NCBI GenBank assembly: GCA_000283575.1
Contig: AP012044.1
Span: 806,001-870,000, forward strand
DNA length: 64,000 bases
Reading direction: 5' to 3'
DNA from: Oscillibacter valericigenes Sjm18-20
GTDB taxonomy: Bacteria > Bacillota > Clostridia > Oscillospirales > Oscillospiraceae
The notes beneath the pieces are model-generated. The model was not told where the DNA came from and searched no databases. It worked only from the letters and a program-made list of their open reading frames with translations. Within the stretch, counting starts at the first letter, position 1; the number at the start of each line of letters is the position of its first letter. The position numbers and the translations under genes are program-made. Below, in pieces: positions 33,401 through 42,031 of the stretch.

Positions 33401-34060
33401 ATGAAAAATTATTTGGATGTGCTGAAAACAGTACGATTATTCAAGGGTATTGAAGAGACTGATTTGCAGCCACTTTTGTCGTGCCTGGCCGCGAAATCGG
33501 TTCGTTTTGAAAAAGGTCAAACCGTGTTTTCCAGTGGTGAAGGCATCGAAAAATTCGGCATTGTTCTATCGGGACAGGTTCAGGTTGTTCAGGATGACTA
33601 TTACGGGAACAGAAGCATCCTCGGAAAAATTGACATTGGGAATCTGTTCGGGGAATCCTTTGCTTGCGCGGAAATGAAAACGCTTCCGGTCAGTGTAATC
33701 ACAACGACCGAAAGCGAACTGCTACTTATCGACTGTCACAGGCTTGCCGTCCCGTGCGCCAAGGCATGCGGATTTCACAGCAGGCTCATTCAGAATATGT
33801 TGAGTATCGTATCAATGAAAAATATATCGCTGACGCAAAAAATTGAATTTACGTCAAAACGCACCACCCGCGAAAAGCTCATGGCCTACCTTTCGGCCGA
33901 GGCCAAAAAATCGGGGAGCAGCAGCTTTTGCATTCCGTTCAATCGGCAGGAACTTGCGGATTACCTTTCCGTCGAGCGCAGCGCCATGTCGGCCGAGCTT
34001 TCAAAGCTCAGGGACGATGGCGTACTGAAGTTTCACAAAAACCAGTTTGAGCTGTTATAG
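33401..34060 (+). CDS. Crp/Fnr-family regulator, HcpR-like
   Basis: The 219-residue protein has an N-terminal cyclic-nucleotide-binding-fold sensor (residues about 10-125, GIEKFGIVLSGQVQVVQDD) and a C-terminal HTH_Crp (NRQELADYLSVERSAMSAEL). HcpR-type regulators sense NO or nitrite and activate hcp. No Fnr-type Cys cluster is present at the N-terminus. It is divergent from the hcp operon and overlaps the end of the opposing second regulator by six bases. Confidence 0.88.
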   Translation: MKNYLDVLKTVRLFKGIEETDLQPLLSCLAAKSVRFEKGQTVFSSGEGIEKFGIVLSGQVQVVQDDYYGNRSILGKIDIGNLFGESFACAEMKTLPVSVITTTESELLLIDCHRLAVPCAKACGFHSRLIQNMLSIVSMKNISLTQKIEFTSKRTTREKLMAYLSAEAKKSGSSSFCIPFNRQELADYLSVERSAMSAELSKLRDDGVLKFHKNQFELL

Positions 34061-34690
34061 TTGAATCGTGCGGTTGTCAATTTCAATGATTCCCTCGTCC
34101 TTCAATTTTTTCAGTTCCCGAAACAGCGATGGCCGTTGCACACCCAAGTAGTCTGCCAGTTCTTTTTTGCTGAAAGGGAGGACGATTTTCGAAGAGCCCT
34201 GAATGATGGATTGTTGCTTGAGATAGTCCATTAAATTCTCACGCAGAGTTTTTTGGGTCAGCATTGTAATCTTTCGATTCATGCCTTGGGAATTCAGAGA
34301 CAAGGATTTTATATACCGCATGACAAAGTGATAGTCATGCAGAAATTCCATAACCGCTTCTCTCGATATATGAAGCACGTCACAATCTGTTACGCCGTAA
34401 ATATTCAACGGATAGTTGGTGTTTTCTCCAAACAGCAAATTGGCTCCGATAATGCTGTTTGGTTGAAACTCGAACATTGTAATCGCGGAACCGTTTTCCG
34501 ATAAGGAATAAGCAACCAGCTTTCCCGATAAAACAACGTCAAGCACAGAACAGGCTTCATGCTGATGGTGTACCGTCGCATTCTTTGCGTAATGCCTGGC
34601 AAACAGCTGGTTTTCCGCAATACATCTATTCAAAACCGTAGCATCCATTTCCGAAAGCAAGGGTATGCGCCGTATCGCCTTTATTATCAT
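34055..34690 (-). CDS. Second Crp/Fnr-family regulator
   Basis: The 211-residue protein is paralogous to the one at 33401: a sensor fold (VLDVVLSGKLVAYSLSENG, FGENTNYPLNIYGVTDCDV) and HTH (SKKELADYLGVQRPSLFRELKKL). It is convergent with the first regulator and divergent from the permease pair at 34797, which it probably controls. An imperfect dyad TATTC-CAACT-GAATA lies at 34739-34753 in the shared promoter. Confidence 0.88.
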   Translation of the reverse strand: MIIKAIRRIPLLSEMDATVLNRCIAENQLFARHYAKNATVHHQHEACSVLDVVLSGKLVAYSLSENGSAITMFEFQPNSIIGANLLFGENTNYPLNIYGVTDCDVLHISREAVMEFLHDYHFVMRYIKSLSLNSQGMNRKITMLTQKTLRENLMDYLKQQSIIQGSSKIVLPFSKKELADYLGVQRPSLFRELKKLKDEGIIEIDNRTIQL

Positions 34691-34796
34691 ATAGACCGCT
34701 CCTTTTTGAATATTATATCAAAAAGAAACATAGGTGTCTATTCCAACTGAATAATACCCTCTATAATCTGATCAAACAGATTGTAGGAGGTATCAC

Positions 34797-35279
34797 ATGG
34801 ATGTATTGACTTTGGCAATGTGGATTGGAACCGCCATATTCCTAATATTTTCTTTTGCCAAGGATAAGGGAAAAACGAAGCAGGCCCTCAAAATGGCGTT
34901 TGGTATGGGAAAAGGAATGCTGGGAAGTATTTTATCCATTATTTTTTTAATCGGCCTGATCCTGACGATATTGCCGCCTGAAAGCATTGCCGAATTTGTC
35001 GGCAAGCAGTCGCTGCTTCTGGCCACTGTCATTTCTGCCGCATTTGGAACTATTACACTGATTCCGGCGTTTATTGCTTTTCCGCTTGTCGGTACACTTG
35101 TTCACGCCGGCGTGGGTGTCGTTCCGGCTGTCGCATTTTTAACAACGCTTACGATGGTTGGTATCGTCACATTTCCGCTTGAAAAGCGTGAGTTTGGCTT
35201 GAAATTTACCGCCGTGCGAAACGGTCTGAGTTTTCTATTTGCGATTATTATTGCACTTGTAATGGGGGTGATCATATGA
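34797..35279 (+). CDS. Permease half 1 (PF03773-like)
   Basis: The 160-residue protein has four hydrophobic segments (MWIGTAIFLIFSFA, LGSILSIIFLIGLILTIL, LLLATVISAAFGTITLIP, LSFLFAIIIALVMGVII). It matches the first half of the DUF318/permease family and overlaps the next gene by four bases, indicating that the two halves are made together. GTAGGAGG precedes the ATG. The transported substrate is unknown. The association with hcp suggests a metal, thiol or nitrosative-stress-linked solute. Confidence 0.78.
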   Translation: MDVLTLAMWIGTAIFLIFSFAKDKGKTKQALKMAFGMGKGMLGSILSIIFLIGLILTILPPESIAEFVGKQSLLLATVISAAFGTITLIPAFIAFPLVGTLVHAGVGVVPAVAFLTTLTMVGIVTFPLEKREFGLKFTAVRNGLSFLFAIIIALVMGVII

Positions 35280-35998
35280 AAGTCATAAATAAAGTGAGAG
35301 AAAACCTTTTTATCGTATTCATAGCAATTGCCTACATTATTATGTTTATTATCAAGCCAAGTGTGGGAGTTGCTTCCATTAAAAACAGCTTCTATTACAT
35401 AAAAGAAATGATTATGATCATGCCGGTCATATTTGTTTTGACTGCTCTCTTGGATTTGTGGGTTCCCAAGGAAAAAATCATGAAGTATCTTGGAAAGGAG
35501 GCCAAAGCAAAAGGCGTCATTCTTTCTCTTGCGCTTGGAAGCATCTCTGCGGGCCCAATCTACGCGGCGTTCCCGCTGTGCGTGATGCTACACAAAAAGG
35601 GTGCATCAGTCAGAAACCTTGTGATCATATTAAGCGCATGGGCAGTGATAAAAGTTCCGATGCTGCTAAATGAGCTGAAGTTTTTGGGATTTGAGTTTAT
35701 GGCGGTTCGCTGGGTTTTAACTGTCATTGCAATCATTGTTTTTTCATGGATCACAGCGAAAATTGTAAAGGATGATGACCTGCCTCAGCTCAGGGCAGAT
35801 CAGAGCGGCCCTTCTATCAACAGATCCGCCTGTATGGGGTGCTCTTTATGTACAAAAAACTATCCGGAGTTATTTGAAATTCAGAACAAAAAAGCTTCTC
35901 TCAAAGAAATAAGCGAAGAGATCGATCAGGAGAAGCTTATGAAGGCAGTCAACTCATGCCCGGTCAAAGCAATCTCTTTTTCTGCAGATGAATATTAG
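35276..35998 (+). CDS. Permease half 2 with C-terminal ferredoxin domain
   Basis: The 240-residue protein has an N-terminal membrane part with about five segments (LFIVFIAIAYIIMFII, MIMIMPVIFVLTALL, LSLALGSISAGPIYAAFPL and others) and a cytoplasmic tail of about 65 residues with a ferredoxin motif (CMGCSLCTKNYPELF, final CPVKAI). A redox cofactor fused to a permease is unusual and could gate or energise transport. It is the second gene of a coupled pair and the last of the Hcp module before the right hairpin. Confidence 0.8.
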   Translation: MKVINKVRENLFIVFIAIAYIIMFIIKPSVGVASIKNSFYYIKEMIMIMPVIFVLTALLDLWVPKEKIMKYLGKEAKAKGVILSLALGSISAGPIYAAFPLCVMLHKKGASVRNLVIILSAWAVIKVPMLLNELKFLGFEFMAVRWVLTVIAIIVFSWITAKIVKDDDLPQLRADQSGPSINRSACMGCSLCTKNYPELFEIQNKKASLKEISEEIDQEKLMKAVNSCPVKAISFSADEY

Positions 35999-36070
35999 CG
36001 ACCACTGCATAAAAAGTTTAAAACTATCACTTTACTCTCATAGTTTTAAAAAAACAAAATAATTCAATCC

Positions 36071-36110
36071 AGAAGTGGCCGAGTCGGCATTAGCCTACCC
36101 GACCACTTCT
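36071..36110. terminator. Hairpin at the right edge of the Hcp module
   Basis: AGAAGTGG and CCACTTCT arms with an inner TCGG/CCGA pairing lie just inside the right inverted repeat. It mirrors the hairpin at 29573 in position and can terminate the permease transcript. Confidence 0.6.
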
Positions 36111-36116
36111 AACTTT

Positions 36117-36225
36117 ATTATCTGGAGGTTTTATGATGACAACGGAAAAACACACACTTCATTTTCAGCAAACAGCCATGCCTCTACTTGACAATATCGG
36201 CATAACACAATCCTCGGGATTAGAC
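36117..36225. repeat. Right inverted repeat of the Hcp module
   Basis: This is the inverse counterpart of 29461-29568. It runs from ATTATCTGGAGG to CAATCCTCGGGATTAGAC, both ends exact. The sequence immediately beyond (from about 36229) resumes the methyltransferase reading frame. Confidence 0.75.
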
Positions 36226-36228
36226 TAT

Positions 36229-36540
36229 CACGCAGTCTTCAATCGGCAGCGTGTGGATCAGTTCGTGGAGCAGGACGTCGCCAGTACGGAAAGCGCGCGC
36301 CAGCACAAGGACGCCACCGATCTCATCTGCCAGCCGGATACCGAACAGCGGCAGCTCGTTCGCCGTCTGACGCCTCTGGAGTGTGAACGCCTCCAGGGCT
36401 TCCCGGACGGCTGGACAGATATCCCCGGCGCGTCGGACAGCGCCCGTTATAAGGCGCTGGGCAACAGCGTGGCAATCCCATGCGTGACCTTCGTCCTGCG
36501 CGGCATCGCCGCCGTACTGAGAGAGACGGTCAGTGGGTAA
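36229..36540 (+). pseudogene. dcm: C5-cytosine methyltransferase, C-terminal fragment
   Basis: The frame begins HAVFNRQRVDQF and contains motif IX-like RRLTPLECERLQGFPDGWTD and motif X YKALGNSVAIPCV, the C-terminal hallmarks of C5 methylases. Read without the 6.8-kb insertion it continues the TATDR end of the frame at 28538-29437. In the present arrangement it could only be translated from an ATG inside the right repeat (36133 or 36136), giving a 135-residue chimera without catalytic motifs. Confidence 0.85.
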
Positions 36541-36640
36541 TATGCTTCACTTAGCCTATATTCTTCGTTGGTTCTGGTCATAGCTATTGCGCCGCGCTCC
36601 CGCTATACTTGGCTTGCAAATCAGGAAAGGAGCTGTCACC

Positions 36641-36952
36641 ATGGAAGCGACAAAAAATCTCTGCGCTCAGATCCCCGAGTCCCTGCACGCCAGAGTGCGG
36701 ACAGAACAGGAGCAGTCGGGCCAGACGCTCAGCCAATACGTCACCGCGCTCATCACCAAATATTACAATCTGAAAGAAGGGCAAAAAATGGAAGGCACCA
36801 GAACCTTAGCGTTTCAGATCCCGGAGGAACTGTTCCTGCGGATCAAGCGTTACCTCGACAGCGAGTCGGAGCGAACCGGCAAGAAGGTAAGCCAGCGGGA
36901 GTTCGTGCTGGGACTGATCCAAAAAGCGCTGGACGACGCGAACATCGCATAA
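36641..36952 (+). CDS. Ribbon-helix-helix-like ICE protein
   Basis: The 103-residue protein has two copies of an RHH-like pattern: KNLCAQIPESLHARVRTEQ with SGQTLSQYVTALI, then RTLAFQIPEELFLRIKRYL with KVSQREFVLGLIQ. A tandem RHH would let one chain form a DNA-binding unit. Similar small proteins occur between dcm and the prgI gene of Tn1549-like elements and may regulate transfer. AAAGGAG precedes the start at 36641. Confidence 0.65.
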   Translation: MEATKNLCAQIPESLHARVRTEQEQSGQTLSQYVTALITKYYNLKEGQKMEGTRTLAFQIPEELFLRIKRYLDSESERTGKKVSQREFVLGLIQKALDDANIA

Positions 36953-37011
36953 TCAAAAATGACCGCGCGGGGCTGCCGGGAGGCGGCCCCAAAACTTTTG
37001 GAGGTGAAATA

Positions 37012-37275
37012 TTGTATCTATACCCTGACAACCTGAAGGCCAAGGCAACGCTGTTCCTGTGGGAACTGCGGGATGTGGGCATCATCGGCGTGGGGCTTCT
37101 GCTTTCTGTCTTTGCGCTGGCCCAGCTCCGCTTCTTCCTGCCCATTGTGGCAACGGCGGCATACGCCTTTCTCACCATCCGCTTTGACGGGACCAGCATC
37201 CGCGATTTTATCGTGAATGCCTTCGGCTTCTTTTTCGGGAAGCAGCAGATCTACTACTGGAGGATAAAAACATGA
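37012..37275 (+). CDS. PrgI-family (VirB3-like) transfer protein
   Basis: The 87-residue protein starts at TTG (37012) after GGAGGTGA. It has two membrane segments (VGIIGVGLLLSVFALAQL and PIVATAAYAFLTIRF) and the PrgI-like end DFIVNAFGFFFGKQQIYYW. VirB3-type proteins anchor the VirB4 ATPase. It overlaps the next gene by four bases. Confidence 0.8.
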   Translation: MYLYPDNLKAKATLFLWELRDVGIIGVGLLLSVFALAQLRFFLPIVATAAYAFLTIRFDGTSIRDFIVNAFGFFFGKQQIYYWRIKT

Positions 37276-37859
37276 GCAGAAAAAAGAAGAATGTCGGGCG
37301 TGAGCGGCAGTCCACACGTCAGCTCATCGGCATCGACGGGATCTCCGAATACAGCCTTCTGACCAGCCATGGAGAGCTGGTCTTTTTTTCGATCAAGCCG
37401 ACTAACATTAGCGTTCTGTCCGACGCCAGTGTGGCGGCGCGGATCTACGCTCTGATGACCGTCCTCAAAGGCCAGACGGAGGTGGAGATGCTCTGCATCA
37501 ACAGCCGGGAGAACTTCGAGGAAAACAAGACCTTTCTGAAAGAGCGAACGAACGCGGAGAACCTGCCAGCCGTCCGGAAACTGCTGGAACTGGACGTGGT
37601 CAGCCTCGACCGCCTGCAGGTGCAGATGGCGACCGCCCGCGAGTTCCTCATCATCGTGCGCCTGAAAAGAGAGAAGGAAGCGGACGTGCGGTCCCACCTG
37701 ACGACGATTGAAAAATCTCTCAAGGATCAGGGCTTCACCGTGCATCTGTGCGAGAGCGAGGACATCAAACGGCTCCTCGGCGTCTACTACGAGCAGAATG
37801 CCACAACGGAAAAGTACGAGGACAACGACGGAGATCGCTGGATCATCCTCGGCGAATAA
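37272..37859 (+). CDS. Conserved conjugation protein upstream of VirB4
   Basis: The 195-residue protein has no membrane segment. It contains a region (SEYSLLTSHGELVFFSIKPTN, then ARIYALMTVLKGQTEVEML) that resembles the N-terminal domain of VirB4/TraE-type ATPases split off as its own gene, as in Tn1549-type elements. It overlaps the PrgI gene and is 19 bases before the VirB4 gene. Confidence 0.72.
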   Translation: MSRKKKNVGRERQSTRQLIGIDGISEYSLLTSHGELVFFSIKPTNISVLSDASVAARIYALMTVLKGQTEVEMLCINSRENFEENKTFLKERTNAENLPAVRKLLELDVVSLDRLQVQMATAREFLIIVRLKREKEADVRSHLTTIEKSLKDQGFTVHLCESEDIKRLLGVYYEQNATTEKYEDNDGDRWIILGE

Positions 37860-37878
37860 GGATCAGGAGGTAACCCAA

Positions 37879-39708
37879 TTGGGCAAACACAGTAAAAAAA
37901 GCGCGGCCCCGGCGCAGGAAGCGCAGATCAAGGAGTTCCTCGACATGATCTCGCCGGGGATCATCAAATTCAATGTGGATCACTTCCTCTGCGGCAACAC
38001 CTATCGGTGTGTATGGGCGCTGCGGGAATATCCCACCGCTACGGACGAGCAGGCGATCCTGCGGCATCTGGGCGAAAAGGACGGGGTGACGCTCCGCATC
38101 TACACCCGGCAAGTCACGCCGAGTGAGGAGAAGACGATCATCCACAACGCGGCCAACAAAAACCGCATGGCAGGCTCCAATGCCAACGACCTTCAGCAGA
38201 CGGTCACCGCGGAAAGCAATCTGCAGGACGTGACCGCGCTGGTATCTGCCATGCACCGCAACCGCGAGCCGCTCCTCCACTGCGCGGTGTATATCGAACT
38301 CATTGCCCACGAATATGATGAACTGAAGCTGCTCCAGACCGACGTGCTGACGGAACTGGTACGGAGCAAGCTCAATGTGGACAGGCTCCTGCTCCGCCAG
38401 CAGCAGGGCTTCCTCTGCGTCGGCCCCAGTGGATGGAACGTGTTCGGGGCTCAGTTCGAGCGCGTTCTGCCCACCAGCTCGGTCGCCAACCTCTATCCTT
38501 TCAACTACTCCGGCAAGACCGACGCCCATGGCTTCTACATCGGGCGCGATAAGTTCGGCAGTAATATCCTCGTCGACCTTGACAAGCGCGACGACGATAA
38601 GACCAATCCCTGCTGCCTCATTCTCGGCAACAGCGGTCAAGGAAAGAGCTATCTTCTCAAGCTGCTGCTGTGCAACATTCTGGAGAGCGGAAAGAACGTC
38701 CTGTGCCTGGACCCCGAGCATGAATACGTTGACCTCGCCGAGAACCTCGGCGGGTGCTTTGTCGATCTCATGAGCGGACAGTACATGATTAATCCCCTGG
38801 AGCCAAAGGCATGGGACGACGGCAGCGGCGCGGACGATAAGGACGCGCCGCAGACCTTTCGGCAGACCACCAAGCTCTCGCAGCACATCTCGTTCCTCAA
38901 GGATTTTTTCAGGTGTTACAAGGAGTTCGATGATAAGCGCATTGATGTGATCGAACTGATGTTGGGAAAGCTGTATGAAAAATGGGGCATCAGCGATCGA
39001 ACCGACTTCTCAAAGCTGACGCCGGAGGACTATCCCATCCTCTCCGATCTCTATGAGCTGATCGAGGCGGAATACAAAACCTACGACGCGCAGAAGTTCC
39101 AGCTCTACACAGCGGAATTGCTTCAGGACATCCTGCTGGGGCTTCACTCCATGTGTCAGGGCGCGGAGAGCCAGTTTTTCAACGGCCACACCAATGTGAC
39201 CAGCTCCCGCTTTGTGGTGTTCGGCGTAAAGGGACTTCTGCAGGCCAGTAAAAATGTGAAGAACGCCCTGCTGTTCAACGTGCTGTCCTTCATGTCGGAT
39301 AAGCTACTGACCGAGGGCAACACCGCCGCCAGCATCGACGAGCTGTACCTGTTCCTGACGAACCTGACCGCAATCGAGTACATCCGTAATTTCATGAAGC
39401 GTGTTCGCAAAAAGGAATCCAGCGTCATCCTCGCCAGCCAGAATCTCGAGGACTTCGCCATCCCCGGCATAGCCGAGCTGACAAAGCCGCTGTTCAGCAT
39501 CCCGACCCACGCCTTCCTGTTCAACGCCGGCAACATCGACAAGAAGTTTTATATGGATACGCTCCAGCTCGAAGAATCCGAGTACAATCTCATCCGCTTC
39601 CCCCAGCGGGGCGTCTGCCTCTACAAATGCGGTAATGAAAGGTATAACCTTGTGGTCCAAGCTCCGGCATACAAGGAAAAGCTGTTCGGCAAGGCGGGTG
39701 GCAGATAA
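37879..39708 (+). CDS. VirB4/TraE-type conjugation ATPase
   Basis: The 609-residue protein starts at TTG 37879 (MGKHSKKSAAPAQEAQ) with AGGAGGTAA upstream. Walker A is in LGNSGQGKSYLLKL (about residues 253-261), Walker B in ASIDELYLFL (about 490), and the TrwB-like C-terminal part has SSVILASQNLEDF. The ATPase powers assembly of the mating channel. The longer frame upstream of 37879 lies in the previous gene and is not coding. Confidence 0.92.
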   Translation: MGKHSKKSAAPAQEAQIKEFLDMISPGIIKFNVDHFLCGNTYRCVWALREYPTATDEQAILRHLGEKDGVTLRIYTRQVTPSEEKTIIHNAANKNRMAGSNANDLQQTVTAESNLQDVTALVSAMHRNREPLLHCAVYIELIAHEYDELKLLQTDVLTELVRSKLNVDRLLLRQQQGFLCVGPSGWNVFGAQFERVLPTSSVANLYPFNYSGKTDAHGFYIGRDKFGSNILVDLDKRDDDKTNPCCLILGNSGQGKSYLLKLLLCNILESGKNVLCLDPEHEYVDLAENLGGCFVDLMSGQYMINPLEPKAWDDGSGADDKDAPQTFRQTTKLSQHISFLKDFFRCYKEFDDKRIDVIELMLGKLYEKWGISDRTDFSKLTPEDYPILSDLYELIEAEYKTYDAQKFQLYTAELLQDILLGLHSMCQGAESQFFNGHTNVTSSRFVVFGVKGLLQASKNVKNALLFNVLSFMSDKLLTEGNTAASIDELYLFLTNLTAIEYIRNFMKRVRKKESSVILASQNLEDFAIPGIAELTKPLFSIPTHAFLFNAGNIDKKFYMDTLQLEESEYNLIRFPQRGVCLYKCGNERYNLVVQAPAYKEKLFGKAGGR

Positions 39709-39805
39709 GGGAAAGTGCCGGACTGGGAGATCAGTACGGCACTCAAAATATAAGCTGCTGGCAAAACGTGAATTCATATTTCAAGAATTTTCGCTACGCT
39801 GGAAG

Positions 39806-40048
39806 TTACGCGTTAATCTTTTTGCCACAGTAAGGGCAATATTCACCGGTACTTCTATCCAAAAATCTCCCGCAATGGGGACATCTGTAAAAGGCGAAAT
39901 AAACAACGATAGAACACAGCATGGTTATCATGCCAGCAACTATAAGTGATGTCATTTCCGAGAATGCTCCAATAAAACCGATTACTGCTCCAATCAAGAG
40001 AATAATCCAAAACACTACACGTATCTTTTTGGGCGAAAGTTTTTTCAT
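39806..40048 (-). CDS. Small zinc-ribbon membrane protein
   Basis: The 80-residue protein has two hydrophobic segments (VVFWIILLIGAVIGFIGAF and TSLIVAGMITMLCSIVVYF) followed by a zinc ribbon CPHCGRF / CPYCGKK. ATG at 40048 has a GAGAGG site. It lies on the opposite strand inside the transfer operon and looks like a passenger. Its function is unknown. Confidence 0.6.
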   Translation of the reverse strand: MKKLSPKKIRVVFWIILLIGAVIGFIGAFSEMTSLIVAGMITMLCSIVVYFAFYRCPHCGRFLDRSTGEYCPYCGKKINA

Positions 40049-40145
40049 AGTGATTACCTCTCTGCAAATTCCGATATGACACTTAGAGTTTATTTTCAAT
40101 TTCATGATACCACACAACACAAAAATTTGAAAGGGGGCATCGAAC

Positions 40146-41345
40146 ATGCCTACTTCCGCAGCCACGGTTGCAAAGGTGGCCGCGAGCGTTCTTGCAAACG
40201 ACACGCTCCACAAAACGATGGGCTGGATTATAGCCGCCGTGCTTTCGCCGCTCATTCTGCTGCTGGTAATCGTGTGCAGCTTTCTATCTGGCGGCGCTGA
40301 CCACAATGCGGCGGCGCTCGACCTCAGTTACTTTGGCGGTATGATCGCAGGCTCCGTTCCGGAAGCATACCGGCAGCACATCACGGATATGCAAAACAGC
40401 CTCGCAACCGTCGACAGCGAGGTCGCCAGGGTAAACGCCATGGCGGAAAACGGCAGCGGCCTTGACTCCCACCGAGTCAAGGCCGTTTTCTATTCTCTGT
40501 ATTTCGGCGCGGAAAATCCGTCCACTGTTGGCATTGGAAACTTCGTGGACTGCTTTGTGAGCTATGAGGAACGCACCCGCACCTGGACCGATGACAACGG
40601 CACGGAACATTCGGAAACCTATACCGTCGCCGTGCCGGTTTCGCTGGAAACGGCATACGCCAACATCCATTCCAATATGGGCGTAGAGATCACCGACGCG
40701 GTGCGGAAGAACGCGGATGAGGTATACTCCCGGACGCACAGCGGCGGCGATACATTCTCCGGTGGGTATGCCCGAGGCGACGGCGTGAGCATCGAGCTGG
40801 ACGTCTCCGCCTTCACCGATCCCACTATAAAGAACAATCTCAACCTCGTGACCTATGCGGAGAACGCATGGGAAAACGGCTGGGGCTATGTCTGGGGCAC
40901 CTATGGCTCCGTTCTTTCGGATTCGCTCTTCGCGTCCAAACTGGCACAGTATCCTGACGGCGTGGGTAACTATGAGGATTTCATCCGGCAGAACTGGCTG
41001 GGACGCAGAACAACCGACTGCGTGGGACTCATCAAGGGCTATGGATGGCTGGACACGTCCACCATGAGCATCAGCTATGGCATCAACGGGATGCCGGATG
41101 TTGGCGCGGACGGGATGTACAACAACGCCACAGTCAAGGGAGATATGTCCACCATGCCGGATACGCCGGGCCTCGCCGTATGGCACAGCGGTCATATCGG
41201 CGTGTACATCGGGAACGGCGAGGTCATTGAAGCAATGGGCACCAAATACGGCGTGGTCAAGACGCAGCTCTCTGAGAGGAGTTGGACGGCATGGCTGCAG
41301 ATCCCATACATCAACTACATTTCAGAAGCGGAGGCAACACCATGA
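40146..41345 (+). CDS. NlpC/P60-type cell-wall hydrolase of the transfer system
   Basis: The 399-residue protein has one N-terminal membrane anchor (IIAAVLSPLILLLVIVCSFL), an extracellular helical middle and a C-terminal NlpC/P60 domain (RTTDCVGLIKGYGWL with the catalytic Cys, HSGHIGVYIGNGEVIEAMG with the His). It probably opens peptidoglycan locally for the mating channel, like VirB1/Tn916 Orf14. AAAGGGGG precedes the start. Confidence 0.85.
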   Translation: MPTSAATVAKVAASVLANDTLHKTMGWIIAAVLSPLILLLVIVCSFLSGGADHNAAALDLSYFGGMIAGSVPEAYRQHITDMQNSLATVDSEVARVNAMAENGSGLDSHRVKAVFYSLYFGAENPSTVGIGNFVDCFVSYEERTRTWTDDNGTEHSETYTVAVPVSLETAYANIHSNMGVEITDAVRKNADEVYSRTHSGGDTFSGGYARGDGVSIELDVSAFTDPTIKNNLNLVTYAENAWENGWGYVWGTYGSVLSDSLFASKLAQYPDGVGNYEDFIRQNWLGRRTTDCVGLIKGYGWLDTSTMSISYGINGMPDVGADGMYNNATVKGDMSTMPDTPGLAVWHSGHIGVYIGNGEVIEAMGTKYGVVKTQLSERSWTAWLQIPYINYISEAEATP

Positions 41346-41719
41346 AAGAATCAGAAAACAAAACCTTACACATCCTGCGCGTCGAGCCAGGAAAGGCTCC
41401 CGAGGAAAAAGATATCGGTTCGGATCTCAACAGCCTGCAGGCAGAGGTGGACGGCCTCATAGAATGCGTTTATATGGATGACGGTGCTATCATCGTAGTA
41501 AATGAAGAAGGAAAACTGAACGGTATGGAAATGAACAGACGGCTCGGAGATGATATCCTCTGCGGGCCGTTTTTCATTGTCCGGGATAATGGTAAAGGTG
41601 ACTTCGCATCCCTAACCAATTTACAGATCAAATATTACAAGAATCGCTTTGCACAGCCCGAGCAGTTTGCAGAACACGAACCCCATGCAGAACCATTTAT
41701 GCGATTCATTACATTTTGA
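41342..41719 (+). CDS. DUF3846-like protein
   Basis: The 125-residue soluble protein contains LNSLQAEVDGLIECVYMDDGAIIVVNEEG and DDILCGPFFIVRDNGKGDF, which match the DUF3846 pattern common in phages and ICEs. Its function is unknown. It overlaps the previous gene by four bases and is followed by another small gene. Confidence 0.75.
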   Translation: MKESENKTLHILRVEPGKAPEEKDIGSDLNSLQAEVDGLIECVYMDDGAIIVVNEEGKLNGMEMNRRLGDDILCGPFFIVRDNGKGDFASLTNLQIKYYKNRFAQPEQFAEHEPHAEPFMRFITF

Positions 41720-41734
41720 TTGGAGAAAAAGAGT

Positions 41735-42031
41735 ATGAGCAAAACCAATATTACAATTCCTTTTGATGAGGAAAAACTGTCGGCACTGGATTTCTCTCTG
41801 CAAAAGGAAAACGCCACCGCACAGCAGTGCATGGAAAAAGATCTTGCCGAACTGTATGAAAAATCAGTACCGGAACCTCTGCGTGAGTATCTCGACAGCA
41901 AAAGCTCTTCCGCTGCCAAGTCCAAACGTCCAACAAAATCACCCGCTTCCAAAATGTCTGCGGCGAAACCAGTTCACTCGCCTGTTCCACCCAGCGGAGA
42001 AGATACGACGAAAATGGAACCGATCAAGTGA
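41735..42031 (+). CDS. Small ICE protein (DUF6103-like)
   Basis: The 98-residue protein has a helical N-terminal half (IPFDEEKLSALDFSLQKE to MEKDLAELYEKSVPEPLREY) and a basic, Ser/Pro/Lys-rich tail. It resembles a conserved small protein located just upstream of mob genes. GGAGAAAAAG precedes the ATG. Function unknown. Confidence 0.6.
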   Translation: MSKTNITIPFDEEKLSALDFSLQKENATAQQCMEKDLAELYEKSVPEPLREYLDSKSSSAAKSKRPTKSPASKMSAAKPVHSPVPPSGEDTTKMEPIK

